Positions 11,557 through 19,878 of a DNA stretch of 64,000 bases are shown here, one piece after another. The notes under the pieces are model-generated. The model was given only the letters and a program-made list of their open reading frames with translations, did no database searches and had not been told where the DNA came from. The number at the start of each line of letters is the position of its first letter. The first letter of the stretch is position 1. A program made the translations under genes and the position numbers. Source of the DNA: Mayfieldus sp038329895 (GTDB lineage: Bacteria > Actinomycetota > Thermoleophilia > Solirubrobacterales > 70-9); NCBI GenBank assembly GCA_038329895.1, contig JBBQNM010000001.1, forward strand, positions 1 through 64,000. The letters are read 5' to 3'.

Positions 11557-11883
11557 TTAGGCGAGCGCTGGCTCCAGCTCGGCCTCGAGGCGGCGCTTGG
11601 GCATCGCGCCGATCACCTTCTTGGCGATCTCGCCGTTCTTGAACAGGATCAGGGTCGGGATCGAGAGAACCTCGTAGCTGGCGGTGGTCTGCTGGTTCTC
11701 GTCAGTGTTGAGGCTGACGATCTTCAGGTCCTCGCGCTCCGAGTCGATCTCCTCGAGAATCGGGTGAACCACGCGGCAGGGCCCACACCAGGGCGCCCAG
11801 AAGTCGACCAGAACGGCTCCCTCGGCCTCCAGCACCTCTGCCTGAAAGTTCGCGTCGGTCACGTCGGTGAGCTTGCCTGTCAC
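11557..11883 (-). CDS. trxA: Thioredoxin
   Basis: 108 residues, the normal length for TrxA. Reduces protein disulphides in the cytoplasm and is re-reduced by thioredoxin reductase. The active site WAPWCGPCR is intact, with ILVDFWAPW-like strand before it and the cis-Pro region SIPTLILFKNGE after it. It has its own terminator downstream and an AT-rich palindrome 40-54 bases upstream. The next leftward gene is the tautomerase after the terminator; a reductase gene is not present in the window. Confidence 0.95.
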   Translation of the reverse strand: MTGKLTDVTDANFQAEVLEAEGAVLVDFWAPWCGPCRVVHPILEEIDSEREDLKIVSLNTDENQQTTASYEVLSIPTLILFKNGEIAKKVIGAMPKRRLEAELEPALA

Positions 11884-11922
11884 TGGTTCTCTCCTACCGA
11901 GTCGGTGGTTGCCTGCTCAATA

Positions 11923-11937
11923 CTATACAAAGTATAG
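11923..11937. promoter_or_regulatory. AT-rich palindrome upstream of trxA
   Basis: CTATACAAAGTATAG is a perfect 6-bp inverted repeat around AAA, 40-54 bases before the trxA ATG. It stands out in GC-rich surroundings and contains TATACT and TATAGT, both good -10 sequences on the minus strand, but no convincing -35 lies at the right distance. It could be a promoter core, an operator, or both. Confidence 0.4.
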
Positions 11938-11984
11938 CGCCCCCAAATACGCTCGGGCCGTGCGCATTTGGTGACTCCGCAAGG

Positions 11985-12722
11985 CTATCGGTTGCGTTGG
12001 CGCGCAGATCGGTGCAGCCGCATCGCCGGGACCCGCCAGATCGCCTCGGCGACGATCGCCCGGCTCATCTTCGAGCTGCCGACCCGGCGGTCGCGAAACA
12101 CGATCGGGACCTCGACAACTCGAAATCCCGCCCCGATCGCCCGGTACGTCATCTCGACCTGAAAGGCGTACCCCCGCGACGCCACCGAGTCGAGATCGAC
12201 CGCCTCCAACGCCTCCCGCCGCCAGCACTTGAAACCCCCCGTCAGGTCGCGGACCCCGACCCCGAGCATGGCTCGGGCATAGACGCTCCCCCCGCGGCTG
12301 ACGATGCGCCGCGTCGGCCCCCATTCGGTGACGCCGCCGCCGGGCACGTAGCGCGAGCCGAGCACCAGGTCCGCGTTGCGGGCCGCGTCGAGGAACCGCG
12401 GCAGATAGGCCGGGTCGTGCGAGAAGTCGGCGTCCATCTGTACCACCAGGTCCGCTCCCTGCTCCAGCGCGCGCCTGAAGCCGGCCAGATATGCGGGCCC
12501 CAGCCCCTCCTTCAGCGGCCGGTGCAAGACCTCTACGTCGTCGTGCTCGGCCCCCAGTCGGTCGGCGATCCGACCTGTGCCGTCAGGCGACGAATCGTCG
12601 ACGATCAGGATCCGACGCGAGGTCGGCAACACCTTGCGCACCGCCCCAACCAGCGCCTCGATGTTGTCGGCCTCGTTGTAGGTCGGCACGACCAGCCATG
12701 CGGATGCTGCTTCGGCAGCCAC
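11985..12722 (-). CDS. Polyprenol-phosphate mannosyltransferase-like GT2 glycosyltransferase
   Basis: 245 residues. A GT-A fold protein close to dolichol/polyprenol monophosphate mannose synthases: LVVPTYNEADNIEAL at the N-terminus, VDDSSPDGTG for nucleotide binding, QMDADFSHDP as the metal-binding DXD, GSRYVPGGG and DLTGGFKCW. It has no membrane helices, as in Ppm1-type catalytic subunits. Such enzymes load a sugar from GDP-mannose onto a polyprenyl phosphate for use outside the membrane in wall glycan or protein glycosylation. It is divergent from polX (89 bases apart). Donor sugar is inferred from the family. Confidence 0.85.
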   Translation of the reverse strand: MAAEAASAWLVVPTYNEADNIEALVGAVRKVLPTSRRILIVDDSSPDGTGRIADRLGAEHDDVEVLHRPLKEGLGPAYLAGFRRALEQGADLVVQMDADFSHDPAYLPRFLDAARNADLVLGSRYVPGGGVTEWGPTRRIVSRGGSVYARAMLGVGVRDLTGGFKCWRREALEAVDLDSVASRGYAFQVEMTYRAIGAGFRVVEVPIVFRDRRVGSSKMSRAIVAEAIWRVPAMRLHRSARQRNR

Positions 12723-12811
12723 GCGGCGATGCTATTGAGGGCGCCTTTGGCGCAGATAAGCGACGCGCAGGCGGGGCGCGCCGGCGGGCCGACGCAACTA
12801 ACTTGGGGCGG

Positions 12812-14563
12812 GTGCGCAACGCCGAGATTGCAGCCGCGCTTGATGAGCTGGGAACGCTCTACGAGCTTGACGGGGCCGTCCGCTATCGCGTCAACGCCTA
12901 CCACGACGCGGCGAAGACGGTGCGCGAGTGCCCCGTCTCGGTCGAGGAGCTTGCGCGCGCCGGCCGCGCAACCGAGCTGCCCGGGATCGGCAAGACCCTG
13001 CAGGAGAAGATCGTCACCCTCGTAGACACCGGCGAGATCCCCTCGGCGGTGAAACTGAAGAAGAAGTTTCCGCCGACCCTGATCGCGGTCACCAGGGTGC
13101 CCGGTCTCGGCGCGAAGACGGCCCGGCGCCTGTTCGACGAGCTGGAGATCGCCTCACTCGACGACCTTCGCGCCGCCGCGGAGGCGCAGCGGGTCCGGGA
13201 GCTGAAGGGACTGGGACCGAAGGTCGAGGAGAGCATCCTCGCGGCGCTCGAGGCGATGAAAGACGTCGATGAGGCGGCCGCAGGGCGGCTGCTGCTCTCC
13301 GAGGTGCTGCCGGTCGCCGATGAGCTGGCGGCGGCGCTGCGCGAGCACCCCGCCGCCGACCGGGTCGAGGTGGCGGGATCGGCCCGCCGCCGAGCCGAGA
13401 CCTGCAAGGACATCGACCTGATCGCCACGGCCGAAGACCCGCAGGCGCTCTCCGAGCATCTGACCTCGCACCCGCTGATCTCGGCCGCGGGCTCCGCCGG
13501 CCCCAACGGCGCCCGGGCGCTGACCCACAACGGCATCCCCGTGGACCTGCGGATCGTCGCCCCGGACGCGTTCGGCAACCTGCTTCAGCACTTCACCGGC
13601 TCGGCCGCCCACAACGTGCAGTTGCGCGAAGACGCCGTGGCCCGCGGGCTCTCTGTCTCCGAGCACGGGATCACCGAGGCCGAAAGTGGCGAGGTGCACC
13701 GGTGCGCGACCGAGCAGGAGGTCTACGAGCGACTGGGCTACCCATATATAGAGGCGGAGCTGCGCGAGGGCACCGGCGAGCTGCGCGCCGCGCGCGAGGG
13801 CGAGCTGCCGGAGCTGGTCGAGGAGGGCGACCTGCGCGGGGATCTGCACTGCCACACGACCCTTTCCGACGGCAAGGCCAGCCTCGAGGAGATGGCCGAC
13901 GCGGCGCACGCGCGCCGCTACTCCTACCTTGCGGTCACCGACCACTCGGCCACGCATGGGTTCGGCGACGACGTCACCGCCGAGCGGCTCTGGGAGCGGA
14001 TCGAGGAGGTGCACACCCTGGACGCGAAGCTGCCTCGTTTCCACCTGCTGGCCGGCTCCGAGGTCAACATCGGCACCGACGGCGAGCTCGACTACCCCGA
14101 GGACCTGCTCGCCGCCCTCGACTGGGTGATCGCCAGCGTCCACACCTCGTTCTCCACTGACGAGAAGGCGATGACCGGACGGGTGCTGGCGGCGATCGAG
14201 AATCCGCTGGTCGACTGCATCGGGCACCTGACCGGGCGGTTGATCGGACGCCGGGAGCCGTACCCGATCGACGTCGAGGCGGTCGCCGAGGCCGCCGCCC
14301 GCACCGGGACGATGCTGGAGATCAACGGAAACCCAAACCGCCGCGACCTATCCGAGCGCCACGCCCGCTTGGCGGCGGAGGCGGGGACGATGATCGTCCT
14401 CAACACCGACGCGCACCGCGTGAGCACCCTGGACAACATGCAGTACGCGGTGGCAACGGCGCGGCGTGCCTGGCTGACCAAGGAACAGATCGCCAACACA
14501 CGTGGCTGGCGCGAGTTTGCGCGCCTGCGCAAGCGGGCGCGTCAACGCAGCCGCAAGGGCTAG
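12812..14563 (+). CDS. polX: DNA polymerase X with PHP domain
   Basis: 583 residues from GTG at 12812; the frame opens further left but that part lies inside the divergent glycosyltransferase gene. The N-terminal 8-kDa-like and helix-hairpin-helix region (LPGIGKTLQEKI, VPGLGAKTARRLF) is followed by the palm motif GSARRRAETCKDIDLIA at about residues 189-205, with the catalytic acidic pair. From about 343 the PHP domain runs: GDLHCHTTLSDGKASLEEM, AVTDHSATHG, SVHTSFS, EINGNPNRRDL and NTDAHRVSTLDNM supply metal ligands. Bacterial PolX fills short gaps in base-excision and end-joining repair, and the PHP part gives 3'-exonuclease/AP activity. The length is as usual for the family. Confidence 0.93.
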   Translation: MRNAEIAAALDELGTLYELDGAVRYRVNAYHDAAKTVRECPVSVEELARAGRATELPGIGKTLQEKIVTLVDTGEIPSAVKLKKKFPPTLIAVTRVPGLGAKTARRLFDELEIASLDDLRAAAEAQRVRELKGLGPKVEESILAALEAMKDVDEAAAGRLLLSEVLPVADELAAALREHPAADRVEVAGSARRRAETCKDIDLIATAEDPQALSEHLTSHPLISAAGSAGPNGARALTHNGIPVDLRIVAPDAFGNLLQHFTGSAAHNVQLREDAVARGLSVSEHGITEAESGEVHRCATEQEVYERLGYPYIEAELREGTGELRAAREGELPELVEEGDLRGDLHCHTTLSDGKASLEEMADAAHARRYSYLAVTDHSATHGFGDDVTAERLWERIEEVHTLDAKLPRFHLLAGSEVNIGTDGELDYPEDLLAALDWVIASVHTSFSTDEKAMTGRVLAAIENPLVDCIGHLTGRLIGRREPYPIDVEAVAEAAARTGTMLEINGNPNRRDLSERHARLAAEAGTMIVLNTDAHRVSTLDNMQYAVATARRAWLTKEQIANTRGWREFARLRKRARQRSRKG

Positions 14564-14572
14564 CGTGGTCAC

Positions 14573-15130
14573 ATGGGCGTCGGCGCGACGGCTCGAAACT
14601 GGGGCTCCACCCCCGCCGAGCGGGAGATGGCCTTTCCCTGCGATCGCTACCTGCACGAGTCCGGCGAGGCGCTGTTTCGCGCCATCGACGTCGACGCGCC
14701 GGCCTCGATCGTCTTTCGATGGCTCTGCCAGCTTCGGGCCGCCCCCTACAGCTACGACTGGATCGACAACCTCGGCCGCCGCAGCCCGCGCGCGCTGACG
14801 CCCGGGCTCGAAGAGCTGGCGGAAGGTCAACGGGTGATGACCATCTTCGAGCTCGCTGAGTTCGAGCCCGACCGGCAGCTGACCCTTCGGCTGCGCAACC
14901 CGCGGCTGCTGCGCGATCTCGCTGTGACCTATCTGGTCGTCCCCGCTGTTGAGCAGCGGTCACGGTTGCTGGTCAAGATGCTGGTTGCCTATCGCGGCGG
15001 GCGAATCGGCGCCTTCGCCGCCGGGACCCCTTTGGCCCTCGGGGACCTCGTGATGATGCGAAGGCAACTGCTCAACCTCAAGCAGCTTGCCGAGGAAACC
15101 GCGGCCGCCGAACGGGCCGGGCGAGCCTAG
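14573..15130 (+). CDS. SRPBCC (START/Bet v1-fold) family protein
   Basis: 185 residues, starting 9 bases after polX, so probably co-transcribed. The pattern IDVDAPASIVFRWLCQLRAAPYSYD is the first strand and helix typical of the SRPBCC fold, which wraps a hydrophobic ligand pocket. The rest alternates strands and ends in a long helix (LALGDLVMMRRQLLNLKQLAEETAAAERA). Members bind lipids or polyketides or only detoxify; nothing here fixes a ligand. The stop interlocks with that of the convergent membrane-protein gene in CTAG. Confidence 0.65.
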   Translation: MGVGATARNWGSTPAEREMAFPCDRYLHESGEALFRAIDVDAPASIVFRWLCQLRAAPYSYDWIDNLGRRSPRALTPGLEELAEGQRVMTIFELAEFEPDRQLTLRLRNPRLLRDLAVTYLVVPAVEQRSRLLVKMLVAYRGGRIGAFAAGTPLALGDLVMMRRQLLNLKQLAEETAAAERAGRA

Positions 15131-15669
15131 ATCGCGGGCGGCGGGGGCGGTGGGTGCCCGGGCTGTACGCGATCGCGGCCCAGGCCTGGAGTGCGGACCA
15201 GTCGCACGGGGCGCAGCGCTGAGCTCGGCTCGACGTAGAACCTCACCCCGTCGCGATCCTCGATGCCGATCACCGCGGCCTCACGGGTTCTCCAGGCAAG
15301 CGCGACCAGCAGCGCGTAGCCGGCCCCGATCGCGGTCACGCCCGGATAGATGAAGCCAACCGCGCCGGCGATCAACGCCGTGAGGCCGATCGGCCAGAGC
15401 CGCTCGATGGCGATCCTCCCGGCGCTCTCGTCGGGCAGGCTGGTCGTAGTGCGCGCCGCTGACAGCACGTCGCGCACGTCGTCAGCCGCCCGCGATCGTC
15501 GTCCCAGGTAGAGCCCGATCGCGACCGCGATCGGCCACCAGCCGGCGGCGACAAGCAGCGTCAGTGTGTCGTTGTTGCCGCCCGCCGAGGCGACCGTCAC
15601 TGCGCCCAGCGCCGTCGCCTCGGCGCCCGCCAGGAACACGGTCAGGCGCAGCAAGTCGGTGAACAGCAT
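15127..15669 (-). CDS. Membrane protein of unknown function
   Basis: 180 residues from ATG at 15669; an upstream in-frame start would overlap otsB. Four hydrophobic segments are visible: LLRLTVFLAGAEATALGAV, LTLLVAAGWWPIAVAIGLYLG, PIGLTALIAGAVGFIYPGV and IGAGYALLVALAW. A soluble C-terminus of about 45 residues follows (VIGIEDRDGVRFYVEPSS) and ends with a run of prolines. It starts 11 bases after the otsB stop and is likely in the same transcript. No family recognised. Confidence 0.6.
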   Translation of the reverse strand: MLFTDLLRLTVFLAGAEATALGAVTVASAGGNNDTLTLLVAAGWWPIAVAIGLYLGRRSRAADDVRDVLSAARTTTSLPDESAGRIAIERLWPIGLTALIAGAVGFIYPGVTAIGAGYALLVALAWRTREAAVIGIEDRDGVRFYVEPSSALRPVRLVRTPGLGRDRVQPGHPPPPPPAI

Positions 15670-15680
15670 CGCGGTGCCGC

Positions 15681-16499
15681 TCAGCCGGCCAGCGCCCGAA
15701 GCACGGCGAGCCAACCAGCCGGCCCGTCGACTGTGAGGTCTGCGTTCTCGGCGAGCTCCGCGGGGGCCTCGTCGGAGTTCACGCCGACGCAGACCGCCGT
15801 CTGAAGGCGGCCCTGGTCACGCAGCTCACGCAGGCGCCGGAAGGCGTCGATGTCGGTGCGGTCGTCGCCGCCGTAGATCGCCGCGCTGACCCCGTCCTCG
15901 GCGAGCATCGCCCCGATCGCGGCATCCTTTCCGCCGCCACCCGCCGGGCGCAGCTCCAGCACCTTGCGGCCCCAGCGTGGCTCCAGCCCTTCGCGCCCCG
16001 CTTCGGCTGCGATCTCGCGGGCGCGACCCTCGGCGGCCCGCTCGTCGTCCGCACCGCGCCAGTGCAATGCCTGGATCGGGCCCTTGTCCTCGGCTCGCAG
16101 GCCGGCGGCCGCCAGCCCGTTCCCGTCGAGCCCGGAGAGAAAGCGCCCGGCGGCGTCCTCGCGATCGCGCAACAAGGGGTCGAGCTGCGGCTCGTCGTCG
16201 CCGGGCAGCAGCAGCTCGAGGCCGTGGTTGCCCGCGTAGGCGATCCCGTCGACGCCGACCAGCTCGCGGGCCTCGGAGGCACGGCGCCCCGAGATGCAGC
16301 CGACCACCGCGAAGCGGCCGCTCAGCTCGGCAAGAGCGGCACGCGCCCCCTCCGGTACCGCCACCTGCTGGGGGTCCTGTGCGATCGGGGCAAGGGTTCC
16401 GTCGATGTCGGTCAGCACGGCGCCCGCGGACGGATCGTCGAGCAGCGGCGCGATCAGCGAGCGGAGGGTGGCGTCTGTTGTCGCTGGTGACATAGCCAA
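15681..16499 (-). CDS. otsB: Trehalose-6-phosphate phosphatase
   Basis: 272 residues, a HAD-superfamily enzyme that removes phosphate from trehalose 6-phosphate to give the osmoprotectant trehalose. Motif I is LTDIDGTLAPI with the nucleophilic Asp; ISGRRASEA and YAGNHGLELL are OtsB-specific; the Lys motif is in GRKVLELRP and motif IV is YGGDDRTDIDAF. The length is normal. The synthase otsA is not in the window. An alternative start two codons in (MSPATT) is possible. Confidence 0.9.
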   Translation of the reverse strand: MAMSPATTDATLRSLIAPLLDDPSAGAVLTDIDGTLAPIAQDPQQVAVPEGARAALAELSGRFAVVGCISGRRASEARELVGVDGIAYAGNHGLELLLPGDDEPQLDPLLRDREDAAGRFLSGLDGNGLAAAGLRAEDKGPIQALHWRGADDERAAEGRAREIAAEAGREGLEPRWGRKVLELRPAGGGGKDAAIGAMLAEDGVSAAIYGGDDRTDIDAFRRLRELRDQGRLQTAVCVGVNSDEAPAELAENADLTVDGPAGWLAVLRALAG

Positions 16500-16577
16500 A
16501 GGTTCGCATCGCAGGGCATGCGAAGGGAGTACCCGACGCTCGCCCCGCCGTCCTTGCGGCCTCTAGTATCGCCGCCC

Positions 16578-16967
16578 GTGTCCGAAGCGCGTCCTGAGCC
16601 TTTGCGACGAGCCCAACTGTTGCGTCTCGCCGCGGTGGGAACCGCCGCGGGGATATTCAGCGGTCTGTTCGGGGTCGGCGGCGGAACGGTGATCGTGCCA
16701 TTGCTGATCTTCATGTTCGGATACGGCGAGCGGCTGGCGACCGGGACCAGCCTCGCCGCGATCGTGGTCATCGCGCTGCTGGCGGCCGCGCTCCAGGGGG
16801 GCGCCTACGGAAACGTGAAGGTAGTCACGGGGCTGCTGCTCGCGATCCCGGCCGTCGCTGGCGTGATCGCGGGTACCGCCCTTCAGCAGCGACTGCCGGA
16901 GCGCGCGGTCTCGCTGCTGTTCGCGGCCCTTCTGGTGGCGGTCGCGCTGGAGTTGATCATCCAGTGA
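16578..16967 (+). CDS. TauE/SafE-type exporter, first half
   Basis: 129 residues from GTG at 16578 (an ATG at 16518 would add 20 residues of proline-rich, non-hydrophobic sequence). TauE/SafE (DUF81) proteins move sulphur compounds or other anions across the membrane and normally have about 250 residues with two homologous halves. This gene encodes only the first half: AAGIFSGLFGVGGGTVIVPLL carries the G-x-GGG signature, followed by three further membrane segments. Its stop overlaps the start of the second half gene in GTGA, so the two are translated together. Confidence 0.8.
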   Translation: MSEARPEPLRRAQLLRLAAVGTAAGIFSGLFGVGGGTVIVPLLIFMFGYGERLATGTSLAAIVVIALLAAALQGGAYGNVKVVTGLLLAIPAVAGVIAGTALQQRLPERAVSLLFAALLVAVALELIIQ

Positions 16968-17374
16968 ACGAGGTGCTCGCCGCGTTGATGGCGGTGGCGG
17001 GGGGGCTGGTCGGCGGTCTGGTCGGGGTTGGCGGCGGGATCCTCTTCGTGCCCGCGCTGACGATCTTCCTCGACGTCTCCCAGGTGCAGGCCGAGTCCAC
17101 CTCGCTGCTGATGATCGCGATCGTCGCCCTGGTCGGCGCCGCGCGCCAGAACCAATACGGCAACGTCAACCTGCGCGACGCGGCGCTGGTCGGCGTGCTC
17201 TCGCCGCTCGGCGTGGTAATCGGGGTGGTCGTGGCGAACGAGGTTTCCGAACGGGCGCTGCAGTTGGGGTTCGCCGCACTGGCGCTGTTCATGGCAGCTC
17301 AGCTGGTGCGCCGGGCGCTGGCCGAGCCGGACGCCGCTGCCACCGCGTCCTCGCCTTCCCCTCCGGAGCCATGA
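16964..17374 (+). CDS. TauE/SafE-type exporter, second half
   Basis: 136 residues, starting with GTG overlapping the stop of the first half. It repeats the same plan: VAGGLVGGLVGVGGGILFVPALTIFL with the second G-x-GGG signature, then LLMIAIVALVGAARQNQYGNVNLRDAALVGV, with about four membrane segments and a short Ser/Pro-rich tail. The pair should fold into one transporter with the usual pseudo-twofold architecture. Its stop overlaps the ArfB-like start in ATGA. Substrate is not predictable. Confidence 0.8.
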   Translation: MNEVLAALMAVAGGLVGGLVGVGGGILFVPALTIFLDVSQVQAESTSLLMIAIVALVGAARQNQYGNVNLRDAALVGVLSPLGVVIGVVVANEVSERALQLGFAALALFMAAQLVRRALAEPDAAATASSPSPPEP

Positions 17375-17784
17375 GCGACGGGTTGTCCGTCGTCGGGGGC
17401 CCCGAGATCCCGCTCGCCGAGATCGAGATGAAGACCAGCCGCTCCTCCGGCCCGGGAGGCCAGCACGCCAACGTCACCGCTTCGCGGGTCGAGGCGGTCT
17501 TCGACGTCGAAGCTTCCAGTGCCCTGACCGACGCGCAGCGCCAGCGGCTCCTGGGGCGGCTCGGCCCGCGGGTCAGCGCCGTCGCCCAGGACGCGCGCGG
17601 ACAGGCCCGCAACCGCGAACTCGCGCTTCAGCGCCTCGCCGCAAAGCTCTCTGAGGGTCTGCGGGAGCCGAAGCAGCGCCGGCCGACCCGTCCTTCGCGC
17701 GCCGCCAAGGAGAGCCGCCTGGAGCAGAAGCGCCGCGCCGGGGAGCGCAAGCGCACGCGCCGCCGGCCCGCGGACGACGACTGA
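17371..17784 (+). CDS. arfB: ArfB-like peptidyl-tRNA hydrolase (ribosome rescue)
   Basis: 137 residues. Contains the release-factor domain 3 motif TSRSSGPGGQHAN, where GGQ catalyses peptidyl-tRNA hydrolysis in the ribosomal A site, and a highly basic C-terminal tail (QKRRAGERKRTRRRP), which in ArfB inserts into the empty mRNA channel of ribosomes stalled without a stop codon. It lacks the stop-codon recognition domains of RF1/RF2, as expected. The start overlaps the transporter half-gene by 4 bases. The tail is somewhat shorter and more Arg-rich than in E. coli YaeJ. Confidence 0.88.
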   Translation: MSDGLSVVGGPEIPLAEIEMKTSRSSGPGGQHANVTASRVEAVFDVEASSALTDAQRQRLLGRLGPRVSAVAQDARGQARNRELALQRLAAKLSEGLREPKQRRPTRPSRAAKESRLEQKRRAGERKRTRRRPADDD

Positions 17785-17791
17785 GTGGAGG

Positions 17792-18703
17792 TCAGCCCAG
17801 CCCGTGCTCGAGGGCGCCCTTGACGTTTGCGTCAAGCGCGTTGAGCCGATAGAGCGCCACCGCCTCGGGGGAGGGGAACGAGCGCATCCGCAGCGCGTCG
17901 GGCCCGTGGTGGCAGAGGATGCAGGACAGCAGCGCCGCGCGCCGCTCCTCGGACAGCCCACCCGCGGCCGCGCCGACGATCTCGGCGCCGATCTGAAGGT
18001 GGCCGAGCATCCTGCCGCGGTCGCTGAGCCCGATCTCGGCGCCGTAGGTGAACTCGCGCGTCTTGCCGACGTCATGCAGGAGCGCCGCCGCCATCAGCAG
18101 GTCGGAGTCGAGGCGGGGGTGCAGGGTGCACAGTTCGCCGACCAGGGTCGCCACCGCAACCGTGTGCTCCAGCAGCCCACCGAGATATGCGTGGTGGCCG
18201 GCGCGGGTGCAGGGGGCACGGCGAAAGTCGGCCGCCAGCGGCTCGGAGAACAGAATCCCGTTGACCGCCGCGAAGAGGCCCGGGTCGTGGACCTCGCGCG
18301 CCAGGTGCTCGAGAAAGCCCTCCAGCTCGTCACGATTGCGGTAGGCGGCGGGGAGGAACTGCTCGGGATCGGCCTCCTCGGGGTCGAGCCGCCGCACGTC
18401 GTCGAGCTCCACAGCCAGCTTGCCCCGAAAGCGCTGGGCGCGGCCCCGAACCTCGACCGGGTCGCCGCGCTCGAATCGCGAGCCGATTCGGTCGGCCTCG
18501 CGGAACACCCGCGCCCCGATCGAGCCGCTGCGATCGCGCAGCTCCAGCGACAGGTAGGCCGAGCCGTTGCGGGCCACCTGGCGGTCCTTGCGGACGCAGG
18601 CGTAGCGACCCGAGAACGGCATCCCCGGGGTCAGTTCGGCGATCTCCGGACCGTGGTCATTGCCCGCCGCGGGCTGAGGCTGTGCTGCTGCTTCCACAGG
18701 CAC
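17792..18703 (-). CDS. YhaM-like 3'-5' exoribonuclease (OB fold plus HD domain)
   Basis: 303 residues. The N-terminal half is an OB-fold nucleic-acid-binding domain (SGRYACVRKDRQVARNGSAY, LSLELRDRSGSIGARVF, GDPVEVRGRAQ). The C-terminal half is an HD phosphohydrolase domain with GHHAYLGGLLEHTVAVATL, ALLHDVGKTREF and ILCHHG, giving the H...HD...H metal ligands. This order is that of YhaM/CbF1, a Mn-dependent 3'-5' exonuclease on RNA and single-stranded DNA in Gram-positive bacteria. The length is typical. It converges with arfB seven bases away. Confidence 0.82.
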   Translation of the reverse strand: MPVEAAAQPQPAAGNDHGPEIAELTPGMPFSGRYACVRKDRQVARNGSAYLSLELRDRSGSIGARVFREADRIGSRFERGDPVEVRGRAQRFRGKLAVELDDVRRLDPEEADPEQFLPAAYRNRDELEGFLEHLAREVHDPGLFAAVNGILFSEPLAADFRRAPCTRAGHHAYLGGLLEHTVAVATLVGELCTLHPRLDSDLLMAAALLHDVGKTREFTYGAEIGLSDRGRMLGHLQIGAEIVGAAAGGLSEERRAALLSCILCHHGPDALRMRSFPSPEAVALYRLNALDANVKGALEHGLG

Positions 18704-18830
18704 CGATGATGAGCCCGGGATCGGACGGGGCGGCGTGCGTGAACGACGCCTGCACGGTCAAGGCGATCGAACATTGGCCGATAAGTAGGTAGGCGGTCTC
18801 AAGCACGCGGTTTGGAGTCAAGGACGTGGT

Positions 18831-19841
18831 TTGCAGTGGTTTCTCGAATTCGGGGATTTGTCGGATTGGCGGCAGCGATCGCGATCGCCGGCGCGCTGGC
18901 CGCGCCCGCGTCGGCGTCGGCGGCCGACACCTACGCCGATGCCAACTCCGGCGACGACGGCAATGACTGCACGAACCCGCTCAACCCCCTGCCTGACGAT
19001 CGCGGCCGCTCTCTCCCAATCAGGCGCGAACGACACGACCTTCGTCGCCGACGGCACCTACAACGAGTCCGTGACGCTGAGCGACGAGAAGTCGTTGGTC
19101 TCGCTCGATTCCACCGATCCGAAGCCGATCATCGACAACGGCAGCCTGCCCGGAGCTGCAGTCAAGGTCGACAGCAGCGACACCGCGGCGGCGGTTAGCG
19201 GTTTCACGATCCGCTCTGAATCTCAACCGATGGATGTGGGCGGAGGCGTCGACATCCATGACAACGTCTTCGATGCCCTCAATCCGAGCGACGGGTTCGA
19301 CATTCGCCTCGGGACCGCCGGCTCGGTGACGATCCATGACAACGTCTTCGTGGACCCGGACGCCAGCGGGGCGCAAATCGGCATAAAGATCGAGGGGGCG
19401 CCCTCACCGGTGATTTCCGGCAACACCTTCACCGATCTGAGTGCCGGGGTGATAGCGATCAGCGGTGACCCCCGTATCTCGAACAGCCAGTTCAGCGGTG
19501 CCCGACCCCTGCCGCCGGACCCGGGAATAGGGGATATCCCGGCGGCGGATGTGATTGTGGTTGGAGGTACCCCGACCATCGTCGGCAACACGTTCGGAGC
19601 CCCCGCCCAGGGACCGTCCGCCGGCGTCTTTGTCGAGAATCTGCCATTTCCCGGCGCAGATTCCACTGGGGCGACGCTGAGCCGCAACCGGATCAGCGGC
19701 ATGGACGTGGGTGTGCAGGTCGTTGACACCGACCTCCCCGTCACCCTCAGCAACGACCTGATCTACGGCAACACCACCGGACTCGAATCCACCGACACCA
19801 GCGGCGATAGCCCGCCGAGCACCCAGGACCAGCGGCGATAG
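18831..19841 (+). CDS. Beta-helix protein, first intact-frame fragment
   Basis: This open frame gives 336 residues, but only the part after about position 18990 (CLTIAAALSQSGANDTTF onwards) is real protein; the first 50 residues are out-of-frame arginine/proline/threonine-rich sequence. The true signal peptide is in the frame starting at ATG 18812. It ends at TAG 19839-19841, a stop made by the 31-bp duplication. Listed so that the reading frame of the first beta-helix copy is recorded; on its own it would lack an export signal. Confidence 0.4.
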   Translation: MQWFLEFGDLSDWRQRSRSPARWPRPRRRRRPTPTPMPTPATTAMTARTRSTPCLTIAAALSQSGANDTTFVADGTYNESVTLSDEKSLVSLDSTDPKPIIDNGSLPGAAVKVDSSDTAAAVSGFTIRSESQPMDVGGGVDIHDNVFDALNPSDGFDIRLGTAGSVTIHDNVFVDPDASGAQIGIKIEGAPSPVISGNTFTDLSAGVIAISGDPRISNSQFSGARPLPPDPGIGDIPAADVIVVGGTPTIVGNTFGAPAQGPSAGVFVENLPFPGADSTGATLSRNRISGMDVGVQVVDTDLPVTLSNDLIYGNTTGLESTDTSGDSPPSTQDQRR

Positions 19842-19858
19842 CCCGCCGAGCACCCAGG
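19797..19858 (+). repeat. Perfect 31-bp tandem duplication causing a frameshift
   Basis: Two identical 31-base copies lie side by side at 19797-19827 and 19828-19858 (each begins ACCAGCGGCGATAG and ends CACCCAGG). Since 31 is not a multiple of three, the second copy is read in another frame and exposes a TAG. The equivalent place in the second beta-helix unit (around 21130) has one copy only. Confidence 0.9.
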
Positions 19859-19878
19859 GCGACGTCTCCGCAACCAAC

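Noticed and set aside
12491..12811. A longer N-terminus for DNA polymerase X
   Set aside because: The extra 107 residues are Arg/Pro/Ala-rich and overlap the divergent glycosyltransferase start; family similarity begins at the GTG at 12812.
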